From NCBI RefSeq assembly GCF_000172795.2, contig NZ_CP020947.1, positions 4,362,160 through 4,426,159 of the forward strand: a stretch of DNA of 64,000 nt. The letters run 5' to 3'. Below the pieces are notes generated by a model. The model worked only from the letters and a program-made list of their open reading frames with translations, did no database searches and was not told the DNA's origin. Position 1 is the first letter of the stretch, and the number at the start of each line of letters is the position of its first letter. The translations under genes were made by a program, and so were the position numbers. Shown one piece after another: positions 18,398-26,457 of the stretch. The stretch comes from Rhizobium sp. CIAT894 (lineage in GTDB: Bacteria; Pseudomonadota; Alphaproteobacteria; Rhizobiales; Rhizobiaceae).

Positions 18398-18459
18398 TAG
18401 AGCGTCCTTTGCGCGTCCGAAAGGACGCCCGGCGCTCTATTGAGCGCCGGGCCTTTTTT
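18398..18459. repeat. Nested palindromic element and terminator between the PAP2 and MFS genes
   Basis: Inner stem GCGTCCTTT / AAAGGACGC (18402-18410 / 18420-18428) lies inside outer arms TAGAGCG / CGCTCTA (18398-18404 / 18433-18439). Overlapping it, CCCGGCGCTC / GAGCGCCGGG (18428-18437 / 18442-18451) makes a perfect 10-bp stem followed by CCTTTTTTC, a good terminator for the PAP2 gene. The two structures share 18433-18437 and so compete. The first element resembles palindromes I associate with many intergenic sites in Rhizobium genomes. Confidence 0.75.
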
Positions 18460-18485
18460 CAAGCGGAACGCGGCTTAACCACCGC

Positions 18486-20372
18486 TCAATCCATGACGTG
18501 GATATCCCTGTTCTTCGTTTCCGGCAGGAAGATCAGGCCGATCACCAGCGTGATCGCTGCAAAGACGATCGGATACCAGAGACCGTAATAGATATCGCCG
18601 GCGGCGGCGCTCATCGCGAAGGCAGTTGCCGGCAGCAGGCCGCCGAACCAGCCGTTGCCGATGTGATAGGGCAGCGACATGCCGGTATAGCGGATCCGGG
18701 TCGGGAAGAGCTCGACCAGAAGTGCGGCGATCGGGCCATAGACCATCGTCACATAGAGGACGAGGACGAACAGGATCGCGATCGTGCCGACCCAGTTGAC
18801 GCGAGCGGGATCGGCCACCATGGCGAAGCTGCCACCATTGGCGATGTTGTAAACCGCCATATCGGTGACGCCATTGGCCTCATCCGCCGTCAGCAGCTTG
18901 CCTTCGACCAGCTTGGCGGCCGGCATGGTTTCCTTCTCGCCGGCGCGCACGGCTTCGGCATTGAGCGCCAGTTCCGGGTTGGCGGCGATGAAGGCATCGA
19001 GTTTGGCATCCGGAACCTTGGCGGCGCCGCGCTTCAGCGGATAGCCGGCATCATGGAGAGCGATGTTGACGCCCTTTTCGAAGGCGGCGGTCATGCCCTT
19101 GGCCTTGTCGCCGGCGGCGACGACGTCGAAGCTCGGGATCGTCTCGTTTCCGACCTTCACCGTTGCCGGCTGTCCGGCGGTGCCGGGCACGACGTCGTAA
19201 GGCACCGAGTTCTTGGTCAGGAAGGCGGTCGCCACGTCGCAGGAGCTGGTAAATTTCGACGTGCCCGTCGGGTTGAACTGGAATTTGCAATCCGAGGGAT
19301 CCGCCGTCACCGTCGCGCGGATCGAGGCCTGAGCTTCGGCGAGCGCCGGGTTCGCCGTCCAGGTCATCGCCTTGAACAGCGGATTATAAGTCACCGCCGC
19401 GATGAGAAGGCCCGCCATGATGATCGGCTTGCGGCCGATCTTGTCGGAAAGACCACCGAAGATGACGAAGAATGGCGTGCCGAGGAAGAGCGCGATAGCG
19501 ACCATGACATTGGCCGAGAAAAGATCCACCTTCAGCACGTTCTGCAGGAAGAACAGCGCATAGAACTGGCCGCCGTACCAGACGACCGCCTGGCCCATGG
19601 TGGCGCCGAGAAGCGCAATGAGCGCGATCTTGGCGTTCTTCCATTGCCCGAAGGCTTCGGTCAGCGGCGCCTTGGAGCCCTTGCCTTCCGCCTTCATGCG
19701 CTGGAACGCAGGCGATTCGTTCATCTTCAGACGGATCCAGACGGAAATACCGAGCAGGACGACCGAGACCAGGAACGGAATGCGCCAGCCCCACGCGGCG
19801 AATTGAACCGGACCCATAAGAGACTGAACCACGATGATGACGATCAACGACAGGAACAGGCCGAGCGTCGCCGTCGTCTGGATCCATGAGGTGAAATAGC
19901 CGCGGCGCCCGTTCGGCGCATGTTCGGCGACATAGGTTGCCGCACCGCCATATTCGCCGCCGAGCGCCAGGCCCTGGAGCAGGCGAAGACCGATCAGGAT
20001 GATCGGCGCTGCAATGCCGATGGTGGCGGCACCCGGCAGGATACCGACCAGGAAGGTCGAGAAACCCATGATCAGGATCGTTATCAGGAAGGTGTATTTG
20101 CGGCCGACGAGATCGCCGAGACGGCCGAACACCAAGGCGCCGAAGGGGCGCACCAGGAAGCCGGCGGCAAAGGCGAGCAGCGTGAAGATGTTGCGCGTCG
20201 CCTCAGGATATTGGGTGAAATAGGTCGCGCCGATATAGGTGGCGAGCGAACCGTAAAGATAGAAATCGTACCATTCGAAAACGGTGCCGAGCGAAGAGGC
20301 GAAGATGACCTTCTTCTCTTCGCCCGTCATCGGACGGGCCTTCGCGCCGTCGATGCTTGCGACATTTGCCAT
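18486..20372 (-). CDS. MFS transporter (metabolite:H+ symporter type) with large periplasmic insertion
   Basis: A 628-residue inner-membrane transporter. The ATG at 20372 has GGAGGACA upstream and begins MANVASIDG; the longer frame is not supported. The body matches the ProP/KgtP/ShiA (MHS) type: SSLGTVFEWYDFYLYG at the start, FGRLGDLVGRKYTF (loop 2-3 motif), GLRLLQGLALGGEYGGAA, and GGLSDKIGRKP. Family members are usually about 430-550 residues. Here about 185 extra residues (335-522) lie between helices 9 and 10, on the predicted periplasmic side, with C362 and C378 able to form a disulphide. The insert resembles a small globular domain, not low-complexity sequence. The substrate is unknown. 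Confidence 0.85.
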   Translation of the reverse strand: MANVASIDGAKARPMTGEEKKVIFASSLGTVFEWYDFYLYGSLATYIGATYFTQYPEATRNIFTLLAFAAGFLVRPFGALVFGRLGDLVGRKYTFLITILIMGFSTFLVGILPGAATIGIAAPIILIGLRLLQGLALGGEYGGAATYVAEHAPNGRRGYFTSWIQTTATLGLFLSLIVIIVVQSLMGPVQFAAWGWRIPFLVSVVLLGISVWIRLKMNESPAFQRMKAEGKGSKAPLTEAFGQWKNAKIALIALLGATMGQAVVWYGGQFYALFFLQNVLKVDLFSANVMVAIALFLGTPFFVIFGGLSDKIGRKPIIMAGLLIAAVTYNPLFKAMTWTANPALAEAQASIRATVTADPSDCKFQFNPTGTSKFTSSCDVATAFLTKNSVPYDVVPGTAGQPATVKVGNETIPSFDVVAAGDKAKGMTAAFEKGVNIALHDAGYPLKRGAAKVPDAKLDAFIAANPELALNAEAVRAGEKETMPAAKLVEGKLLTADEANGVTDMAVYNIANGGSFAMVADPARVNWVGTIAILFVLVLYVTMVYGPIAALLVELFPTRIRYTGMSLPYHIGNGWFGGLLPATAFAMSAAAGDIYYGLWYPIVFAAITLVIGLIFLPETKNRDIHVMD

Positions 20373-20522
20373 TGTCTGTCCTCCACAGAGTGATGAGCAA
20401 CGCGCGCGACCTACTCTCTCCTCAAAGCAAATCCCCGGCCGCGACACGCCTGACGAGAGTGTGCCAGAAAACATGGCCCGCAAAGAGAGAGGCTTTGGGA
20501 TTATGACTTTAGTCTAATGGCA

Positions 20523-20538
20523 GCCCGCTTTGGCGGGC
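20523..20538 (-). terminator. Short hairpin after the ABC permease gene
   Basis: GCCCGC / GCGGGC stem with a 4-base loop, 25-40 bases after the permease stop (minus strand). There is no strong T-run, so this is a weak candidate. Confidence 0.35.
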
Positions 20539-20562
20539 AGCGAAGTCGTCTGCAGGCTCGAT

Positions 20563-21831
20563 TCACGCCCTCAGCGCCTGCGCCGGCGATTGCCGGTAGG
20601 CGAGCACCGCCGGCAGCGCGGCGAGCAGTGCGGCAAAGGCGAGCAGCACCCCTGCAAGTCCGCCATCTTCGCGAGCAAAGCCGACGGGCATGGCGATGCC
20701 GCTCGTTTGCGAGAACATGCCGGACAAGCCCAGCGCCGCGGCAAATCCAAGCCCGAATCCGAGCGCGATCCCAACTGACACGAGCGCGAAGAATTCCAAC
20801 CAGACGATGCTGAAGATCGCACGTCGTGGGGCGCCGAAGGCCCTCAATGCCCCGATCTGGCGGCGGCGCTGACCGATATGGATGACCGTGACCAACACCA
20901 GCGAGGCTGCGACGAGAGCCTGCGCGCCGGAAGCGACCGCGACGAGGATCTGCTTGGCGTCGCCGAGCGTGGCGTAGAGATTGGTCAGCACCTCGCCGGG
21001 GAAGACGGCGACGGTATTGCCGCTGCGATAGTCCTGCCGCAGCTTGTAGGCATCGGCAATCGTCTTCGGCTTGACGAGGATGGCGGGAAGGCCGGGCACG
21101 TCCGCGCTCCAGGTCTCGTTGATCGCAGCACCGGGGTCGATTTCGCCGTGATGCTCGTGATGCTCATGCGCATCGTGATCGGCGCCCGCCGGTTCATGAT
21201 CGTGGCCAGCCTCCTCATGCTCCTCCTCCCCAAGACCATGAATATGCCAGACGGCCTGAATCGGCACGAGAATGGCCCGGTCCCAAGCCGTCCCGGTCGG
21301 CCGCAGGCGGCCGGCGACATGATAGACCAGTTCGGTATGGGTCTCGCCGCCTTCTTCCGGCAGACCGTGCATCGGCTTGATCTCGCTGCCAAGCGGCAGC
21401 TTGACGGCCGAGCCGATCACCGCCTCTCCCTCGCGGGCGAAAACCTTGCCCTCGGCAAAGCCGCCGGACAGCTTCTCCGCCAACCTTACCGTCGTGCCGA
21501 CGATCGGATAGCCGGAGAAAGAGTCGCCGAAGCCGATCGGCGCAGCCCAGTCGACGCGGGAATCGGCAGCAAGCCTGGCCAGCACCTCGCCCGGTATCAG
21601 CGGTAAAGGCGAGGGCTGCAGGAAGACGGAGGAGAGCACGAGCTGCGTCTCGCTGCCACCGGCGCCGATAACGAGATCGAACTTGTCGGCGGCGCGGGCG
21701 CTGCCGAGACGAAGCGCCCGCTCCTGCAGCACGACGGACACACCGAGCGCCGTCGCAAGCGCCACCAGCAGCACCACCACCAGCGACCCCGCCCAGAGGC
21801 GGCGAAGATCGGAAAGGATGAAGCGGATCAT
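20563..21831 (-). CDS. ABC transporter permease, FtsX/MacB-like, with histidine-rich loop
   Basis: A 422-residue permease with one N-terminal membrane helix (about 15-35), a large extracytoplasmic region (36-290), then three helices near 295-315, 345-368 and 393-411, the FtsX/MacB layout. QRRRQIGALRAFGAPRRAIF is the typical cytoplasmic coupling segment. Residues 196-228 carry 11 histidines among acidic residues (clusters HIH, HDH, EHHEHH), as expected for a periplasmic metal-binding loop. The start overlaps the ATPase stop by 4 bases. MacB-type permeases often move envelope components rather than import solutes; the histidine loop suggests a metal link, which is inference. Confidence 0.82.
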   Translation of the reverse strand: MIRFILSDLRRLWAGSLVVVLLVALATALGVSVVLQERALRLGSARAADKFDLVIGAGGSETQLVLSSVFLQPSPLPLIPGEVLARLAADSRVDWAAPIGFGDSFSGYPIVGTTVRLAEKLSGGFAEGKVFAREGEAVIGSAVKLPLGSEIKPMHGLPEEGGETHTELVYHVAGRLRPTGTAWDRAILVPIQAVWHIHGLGEEEHEEAGHDHEPAGADHDAHEHHEHHGEIDPGAAINETWSADVPGLPAILVKPKTIADAYKLRQDYRSGNTVAVFPGEVLTNLYATLGDAKQILVAVASGAQALVAASLVLVTVIHIGQRRRQIGALRAFGAPRRAIFSIVWLEFFALVSVGIALGFGLGFAAALGLSGMFSQTSGIAMPVGFAREDGGLAGVLLAFAALLAALPAVLAYRQSPAQALRA

Positions 21832-22520
21832 GCAGCTTCTCCCGCCCTTGCCACGGAATCGTCGCTGATCCGGCCCGAGCCAAAGGTGATGCGCCGATCG
21901 AGCCGGCTTGCCAGGCGCTGATCGTGTGAAACGACGATCAGCGTACTGCCTTCGGCAATGGCAAGATCGAGGATAAGATCGCCGACAGCCTCGCCGCTTT
22001 CGGCATCGAGGCTCGCCGTCGGTTCGTCGGCGATGATGACGCCGGGCTTGCGCAGCAGCGCCCGGCCGATCGCCACGCGCTGCATCTCGCCGCGCGACAT
22101 GGTTTCGATCTTCTGACCGGGACGGGAAAGACCGACGGTGCTCAAAAGCGCATGCGCCCGCTCGATGACGTCAGCCGTGGCGGCCCTGGAAAGCCGCGCC
22201 GGCAGAAGCACGTTTTCCAGTGCCGATAGGCCCGGGAAGAGGTGGAACTCCTGCATGACCAGGCCGATATTGGCGGCGCGGAACCGGTCGCGCCGGCTTT
22301 CGGAAAAACTGGCGATATCATCGCCGTTCCAGCGGATGCGGCCCTGGCGTGTCCGCTCCAAGCCGGCAATGATGTTGACGAAGGTGCTCTTGCCGGAGCC
22401 GGACGCGCCGGTGATGGCGACCCTGCTGCCGGCCTCGATCGACAGGCTAGTGATTGCCAGCGCCGGCGAGGAAAGGCCCGGGAAGGTGACGGCAAGGTTT
22501 TCGATATCGAGCGCGAGCAT
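21828..22520 (-). CDS. ABC transporter ATP-binding protein (LolD/MacB-like)
   Basis: A 230-residue ABC ATPase: Walker A GASGSGKSTF, Q-loop VMQEFHLFPGLSALENV, signature MSRGEMQRVAIGRALL, Walker B VIIADEPTASLD and H-loop VVSHDQRL. The signature reads MSRGE rather than the usual LSGGQ. The Q-loop and overall wording match the lipoprotein-release/MacB class, which pair with FtsX-type permeases like the one encoded next. The stop/start overlap with the permease is ATGA, and only 6 bases separate it from the upstream secreted-protein gene. Confidence 0.9.
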   Translation of the reverse strand: MLALDIENLAVTFPGLSSPALAITSLSIEAGSRVAITGASGSGKSTFVNIIAGLERTRQGRIRWNGDDIASFSESRRDRFRAANIGLVMQEFHLFPGLSALENVLLPARLSRAATADVIERAHALLSTVGLSRPGQKIETMSRGEMQRVAIGRALLRKPGVIIADEPTASLDAESGEAVGDLILDLAIAEGSTLIVVSHDQRLASRLDRRITFGSGRISDDSVARAGEAA

Positions 22521-22526
22521 ATCGGT

Positions 22527-22988
22527 TCAGACGGCGGAATATTCGGCCTGGCGGATGCGCAGCAGGCTGACGAAGCCGGTTTCCGGATCCGTCCAGGAAC
22601 CATATTCCAGCGTGCCGCGCACTTCGATCGTCTGGCGCGGCTGCACGAAGGTCTGCTTTTCCCCGAGATAGACGACGACGATATTATCCGGCCAATCCGC
22701 ATCCGAGGAGCAGAAGGGGCAGAGCGACATCGGCACTTCTGTGAGCACGAAAAACTGCGCTTCGGCCTTCAGCGGTGGCGCCATGAAGCCCTTCATGCTG
22801 ATGTCCTGGCCGGCGAGCTGCTTCACTTTGTCGGAGAATTCGAGGCCGAGCACGCCGAACTTGCCGTAGAGTTCGTCGAAGGAAAGCGATGGATCGGCGG
22901 CGCGAACGAGGGAAGCCGAGAAGGGAAGCGCGATGGCGGCGCCGATCAGCCGGCGGCGGCTGAAATGCAACGAAGAAACTGTTTCCAT
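22527..22988 (-). CDS. Secreted Tat-type protein with CPFC motif (possibly DUF3299-like)
   Basis: A 153-residue exported protein. The ATG at 22988 has GGAGG 7 bases upstream; the frame also allows TTG at 23000. SRRRLIGAAIALPFSASLVRAAD is a twin-arginine-style signal peptide. The mature part contains ISMKGFMAPPLKAEAQFFVLTEVP, reminiscent of DUF3299-type proteins, then SLCPFCSSDADWPDN with a CxxC pair that could bind metal or be redox-active, and a C-terminal beta-rich OB-like section. It sits 6 bases before an ABC ATPase and after alkaline phosphatase, so it may be the periplasmic partner of the transporter. Function is not established. Confidence 0.7.
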   Translation of the reverse strand: METVSSLHFSRRRLIGAAIALPFSASLVRAADPSLSFDELYGKFGVLGLEFSDKVKQLAGQDISMKGFMAPPLKAEAQFFVLTEVPMSLCPFCSSDADWPDNIVVVYLGEKQTFVQPRQTIEVRGTLEYGSWTDPETGFVSLLRIRQAEYSAV

Positions 22989-23006
22989 GGCGACCTCCAA
23001 GAAGTA

Positions 23007-23033
23007 GATCCCGGCCGCCGAACAGCCGGGATC
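23007..23033 (-). terminator. Intercistronic hairpin between phoA and the secreted-protein gene
   Basis: Perfect 9-bp arms GATCCCGGC / GCCGGGATC with a 9-base loop, 55-81 bases after the phoA stop on minus and ahead of the ribosome binding site of the next gene. There is no T-run, so partial termination or an RNA-processing site is as likely as full termination. Confidence 0.5.
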
Positions 23034-23087
23034 ATGATCGATGAAAGAGGCAAGGCCGGCAAGCGGCCCTGCAGGATCGGCTTCCGA

Positions 23088-24842
23088 TCAGTTGGTCTGC
23101 TTGGCGCCGAGAGCGAAGGCGTCGGCGAGCACGCGGTAGACATCGCTCTGCTCGAGGTAGCCATGGAAGCCCTCAGCGCCCGGGCCGGCCGACTGCAGGA
23201 CGACATCGTCGACCGCATGGACGCCGCTCTCGCTGCTCTTCGGAAGATTGCCCTGAACGAAGACGGCGCCGGGAACATCCTTATACTGCTCGTTGGCGAC
23301 ATATTCCTTCTTTTCGTTCTGGACGGCCGGAACGAACGGACCATCGAGCTTCGGACGGAAGGTCTCGTAGTGATCGGGGCCGTTGTTGGCGCTCAGGAAC
23401 AGGCGGCGGCTGACGTCGATCTTATCGGGATAACCGTCGCCGTTTTCGTCCTTGTAGTTCGGGAAGCCGGCTTCGGCATAGGTGCCGACCTTTTCGCGCA
23501 TTTCCGTGCCCGGCTTCTCGTCATCGACGGTGCCGATGATCGATACGCCATGCGTATGGTCGCCGGTGACGACGATCAGCGTATCGGGATGGGCCTTCTG
23601 GAATTCGCGGGCGACGCCGATCGCCTGGTCGAATTCGATGGTCTCGACGACGGCGCGATCCCAATCGAGCGGATGCGACATCTTGTCTATCGAGGAACCT
23701 TCGACCATCAGGAAGAAACCTTCCGGATTCTTGGAGAGGCGGTCGAGCGCAACCTTGGTCATGTCGACGAGACCCGGCTGGTTCGGGAACTTGTCAACCG
23801 TGCCCTTTTTCAGGAATTCGCGGTCGAGCGTCACGTCCATATTGCCGGTGTGAAACAGGCCGAGGAGATTGCCTTCAGCCGATGCATTGGCGGCGAGCTC
23901 GTTCTTGTCGGTCGCAAGCTTGTAGCCGGCATCCTGGAACAGCTTGATGTAATCCTGATTGTCCTTGCGCTTGGAACCGGCGACTTCCTTGCCGAGGAAA
24001 TAGGCCGAGCCACCGCCGAGCAGCACTTCCGGCTTGACGTCAAGCAGCATGCCGACGACTTCGGCCTTGTCGCCGCGGTTGCGGGTATGGGCAACGACCG
24101 CAGCCGGCGTTGCGTCCTCGACTTCAGCCGTCACAACGATGCCGATCGACTTCTTGGTCGTGCGGCGAACGGCTTCCGCGAAAGTTTCGACGCGCGGATC
24201 GTCGAGCGAGGCCGGCGTGCGGTCCGCGTAAACGCCGATCGCGTTGACGGCCGTCTTGTGGCCCGTCATGTAGGCCGACATGGTGTTGGCCGAGTCCGTG
24301 GCAACGGCATTCGTTGCCGACGTGCCGATGAAAGCCATGCGGTCGAGGTCGTCCATGTTCAGACGGCCGTTCGCCTTGCCCTCGATCATGCCCTTGGACA
24401 TGATGCGGGCGGCGGTGCGATGGGCGACGGAAAGACCGTCACCAAGCAGGAAGATGATGTTCTTGGCCTTCGGCTGCGCAGCGGTTTCGTAAACGTTCCA
24501 GGTGACGGACTTCGTTTCGTCGCCGGCGGCGACTTCGATCTTGTAGTCGCCCGGAGCGGAGATCTTCAGGCCGCGCAGCAGCAGAGCGGAGCCGAGAGCC
24601 TTGTCATCCTTGCCTTTTTCGAGCTCGATGAACTGCGCCTCGCCACCGAGGACGGTCTTGTAGTCCTGGCCGTTGACGGTGATCTTCACGTCTTCGGGCT
24701 TGACCTGCTTGTTGAGCTCAACCTTGAAATCGAACGGCGAACCGGCAAGAATCGTCGCGCGATCGAGCGGATAGACCGTCGTCGCCTGAGCGGCGCCCGC
24801 AAGGATGGTGGTGGCCGCAAAGGCGGCGAGAAGCGTACGCAT
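23088..24842 (-). CDS. phoA: Alkaline phosphatase, PhoA-type
   Basis: A 584-residue periplasmic phosphomonoesterase. The ATG at 24842 has GGAGG 7 bases upstream and starts a signal peptide (about residues 1-21, cut near AQA). IIFLLGDGLSVAHRTAARIM carries the first metal-site aspartate; VATDSANTMSAYMTG near residue 187 holds the nucleophilic serine; SSIDKMSHPLDW and VTGDHTHGVSIIG supply further zinc ligands. It is longer than E. coli PhoA owing to an N-terminal beta domain of about 120 residues. A Pho box lies upstream, pointing to control by PhoB during phosphate shortage. It may share a transcript with the secreted-protein/ABC genes 99 bases downstream. Confidence 0.9.
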   Translation of the reverse strand: MRTLLAAFAATTILAGAAQATTVYPLDRATILAGSPFDFKVELNKQVKPEDVKITVNGQDYKTVLGGEAQFIELEKGKDDKALGSALLLRGLKISAPGDYKIEVAAGDETKSVTWNVYETAAQPKAKNIIFLLGDGLSVAHRTAARIMSKGMIEGKANGRLNMDDLDRMAFIGTSATNAVATDSANTMSAYMTGHKTAVNAIGVYADRTPASLDDPRVETFAEAVRRTTKKSIGIVVTAEVEDATPAAVVAHTRNRGDKAEVVGMLLDVKPEVLLGGGSAYFLGKEVAGSKRKDNQDYIKLFQDAGYKLATDKNELAANASAEGNLLGLFHTGNMDVTLDREFLKKGTVDKFPNQPGLVDMTKVALDRLSKNPEGFFLMVEGSSIDKMSHPLDWDRAVVETIEFDQAIGVAREFQKAHPDTLIVVTGDHTHGVSIIGTVDDEKPGTEMREKVGTYAEAGFPNYKDENGDGYPDKIDVSRRLFLSANNGPDHYETFRPKLDGPFVPAVQNEKKEYVANEQYKDVPGAVFVQGNLPKSSESGVHAVDDVVLQSAGPGAEGFHGYLEQSDVYRVLADAFALGAKQTN

Positions 24843-24899
24843 GGAAAACCTCCGTTTTCGTTGCAGACATTGACAACCGGGCCGGGATACCTTCCTGGG

Positions 24900-24916
24900 A
24901 TGACAGCGGCATGACA
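24900..24916 (-). promoter_or_regulatory. Pho box upstream of phoA
   Basis: On the coding (minus) strand the site reads TGTCATGCCGCTGTCAT: two TGTCAT half-sites 11 bases apart, the classic PhoB direct repeat. It lies 58-74 bases upstream of the phoA ATG, a usual distance for activation. Confidence 0.75.
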
Positions 24917-25022
24917 AAATGTCGCAGCATGGCGGCCGCCGCTTTCGCCTTCCGGCTCCGAGCGCAAAAACCTTGACTCCTGTGGAAAACCTTCTAAGAG
25001 CAACAGCGGAAAAGGAATATCC

Positions 25023-25142
25023 ATGGTTCGCGACGAACACGCCATTGCTGCATGCAATGACCGGGCACAGGTTGCCGGGGTGGACATTGCCGTTCCGGTT
25101 TCTGCCAAAACCAAGGCCAAAACGACGACGAAAACCGTCTGA
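25023..25142 (+). CDS. Possible small ORF, 39 residues, unknown
   Basis: ATG at 25023 with GGAAAAGGA 6 bases upstream, ending TGA at 25140-25142. The product begins MVRDEHAIAACND and ends in a lysine/threonine-rich tail (TKAKTTTKTV). It resembles no family I know. The good ribosome binding site is the only support; it could be a leader or noise upstream of asd. Confidence 0.35.
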   Translation: MVRDEHAIAACNDRAQVAGVDIAVPVSAKTKAKTTTKTV

Positions 25143-25254
25143 CGTCTCTGGCCTGCCGCTCTCTCCCCGGCTCGGCTGGGGACAGGAAGACGCGATCCGT
25201 CGCGCCTTTCCCCCTCACCGGACAAGAGGAGAGAAGAGAAAGAGAGCTTGAGAA

Positions 25255-26289
25255 ATGGGTTTCAAAGTAGCAATTGCAGGAGCCACCGGAAATGTCGGCC
25301 GGGAGATGCTCAACATCCTCTCCGAACGCGGCTTCCCCGCCGATGAGGTCGTGGCGCTCGCCTCCTCGCGTTCGCAGGGCACCGAGGTTTCCTTTGGTGA
25401 CCGGACGCTGAAGGTCTCCAATCTGGAGAATTACGATTTCTCCGATACCGATATTTGCCTGATGTCGGCCGGCGGCGAGGTTTCCAAGAAGTTCTCGCCG
25501 AAGATCGGCCAGCAGGGCTGCGTCGTCATCGACAATTCCTCGGCCTGGCGTTACGACGCCGACGTGCCGCTGATCGTACCGGAAGTGAACCCGGATGCCA
25601 TCAGCCAGTTCACCAAGCGCAACATCATCGCCAATCCGAATTGCTCGACCGCCCAGCTGGTGGTGGCGCTGAAGCCGCTGCACGACTTCGCCAAGATCAA
25701 GCGTGTCGTCGTTTCGACCTATCAGTCGGTCTCCGGCGCCGGCAAGGACGGCATGGACGAACTCTTCAACCAGACGCGCGCCGTTTTTGTCGCCGATCCG
25801 ATCGAGAACAAGAAGTTCACCAAGCGTATCGCCTTCAACGTCATCCCGCACATCGATAGCTTCATGGAAGACGGCTACACCAAGGAAGAATGGAAGGTGC
25901 TGGCCGAGACGAAGAAGATGCTCGATCCGAAGATCAAGGTGACCTGCACGGCGGTGCGTGTGCCCGTCTTCATCGGCCATTCGGAATCGGTCAACATCGA
26001 GTTCGAAAACGAGATCACCGCCGACCAGGCTCGCGATATCCTGCGCGACGCTCCCGGCTGCCTCGTCATCGACAAGCGCGAGAATGGCGGCTACATCACG
26101 CCCTATGAATCCGCCGGCGAGGACGCGACCTATATCTCGCGCATCCGCGAGGACGCGACTGTCGAGAACGGTCTCAACATGTGGGTGGTCTCCGATAACC
26201 TGCGCAAGGGCGCGGCACTGAACGCCATCCAGATCGCCGAGCTGCTCGTCAATCGCGGCCTGGTCAAGCCGCGCAAGCAGGCCGCCTGA
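25255..26289 (+). CDS. asd: Aspartate-semialdehyde dehydrogenase
   Basis: A 344-residue enzyme that reduces aspartyl phosphate to the semialdehyde for lysine, diaminopimelate, threonine and methionine. N-terminal NADP site VAIAGATGNVGREML; catalytic C130 in NPNCSTAQLVVAL; SVSGAGKDGMDEL and the substrate-binding region VRVPVFIGHSESVNIEFE containing the catalytic histidine. Length is normal for the family. The ATG follows a purine-rich GAGAGCTTGAGAA. A strong terminator follows, so it looks monocistronic. Confidence 0.96.
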   Translation: MGFKVAIAGATGNVGREMLNILSERGFPADEVVALASSRSQGTEVSFGDRTLKVSNLENYDFSDTDICLMSAGGEVSKKFSPKIGQQGCVVIDNSSAWRYDADVPLIVPEVNPDAISQFTKRNIIANPNCSTAQLVVALKPLHDFAKIKRVVVSTYQSVSGAGKDGMDELFNQTRAVFVADPIENKKFTKRIAFNVIPHIDSFMEDGYTKEEWKVLAETKKMLDPKIKVTCTAVRVPVFIGHSESVNIEFENEITADQARDILRDAPGCLVIDKRENGGYITPYESAGEDATYISRIREDATVENGLNMWVVSDNLRKGAALNAIQIAELLVNRGLVKPRKQAA

Positions 26290-26315
26290 TACCATTTGTA
26301 AACCATAAGCTGTTA

Positions 26316-26343
26316 AAGCCCTGCTCGGTGAGCAGGGCTTTTC
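26316..26343 (+). terminator. Rho-independent terminator of asd
   Basis: Perfect 11-bp stem AAGCCCTGCTC / GAGCAGGGCTT with a GGT loop and a TTTTC tail, starting 27 bases after the asd stop. Confidence 0.88.
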
Positions 26344-26457
26344 AGAGTGAATACAACTGTATAAGCGCTCGCTAAAAGGTGATCGTGACAAAATCGCAAG
26401 TGGCTGGCATTCTCTTGCCCGCCTAAAAACTATGCAGATCGAGAGCGGGGTTTCTCA

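Larger units (their letters stand above)
24843..25254. other. 412-base divergent region between phoA and asd
   Basis: The left part holds the phoA leader and Pho box (24900-24916). The middle holds one possible 39-codon ORF (25023-25142). The right part (25150-25250) is C-rich then purine-rich, ending in the asd ribosome binding site. I see no RNA gene or convincing hairpin. Confidence 0.6.

Noticed and set aside
22242..24914. 890-codon open frame on plus across the phoA/ABC genes
   Set aside because: It spans four real minus-strand genes and their gaps; its composition is that of a shadow frame.
25145..25250. C-rich then purine-rich stretch before asd as a riboswitch
   Set aside because: No lysine-riboswitch-like core or stable stem is visible; it looks like a plain leader with the ribosome binding site.
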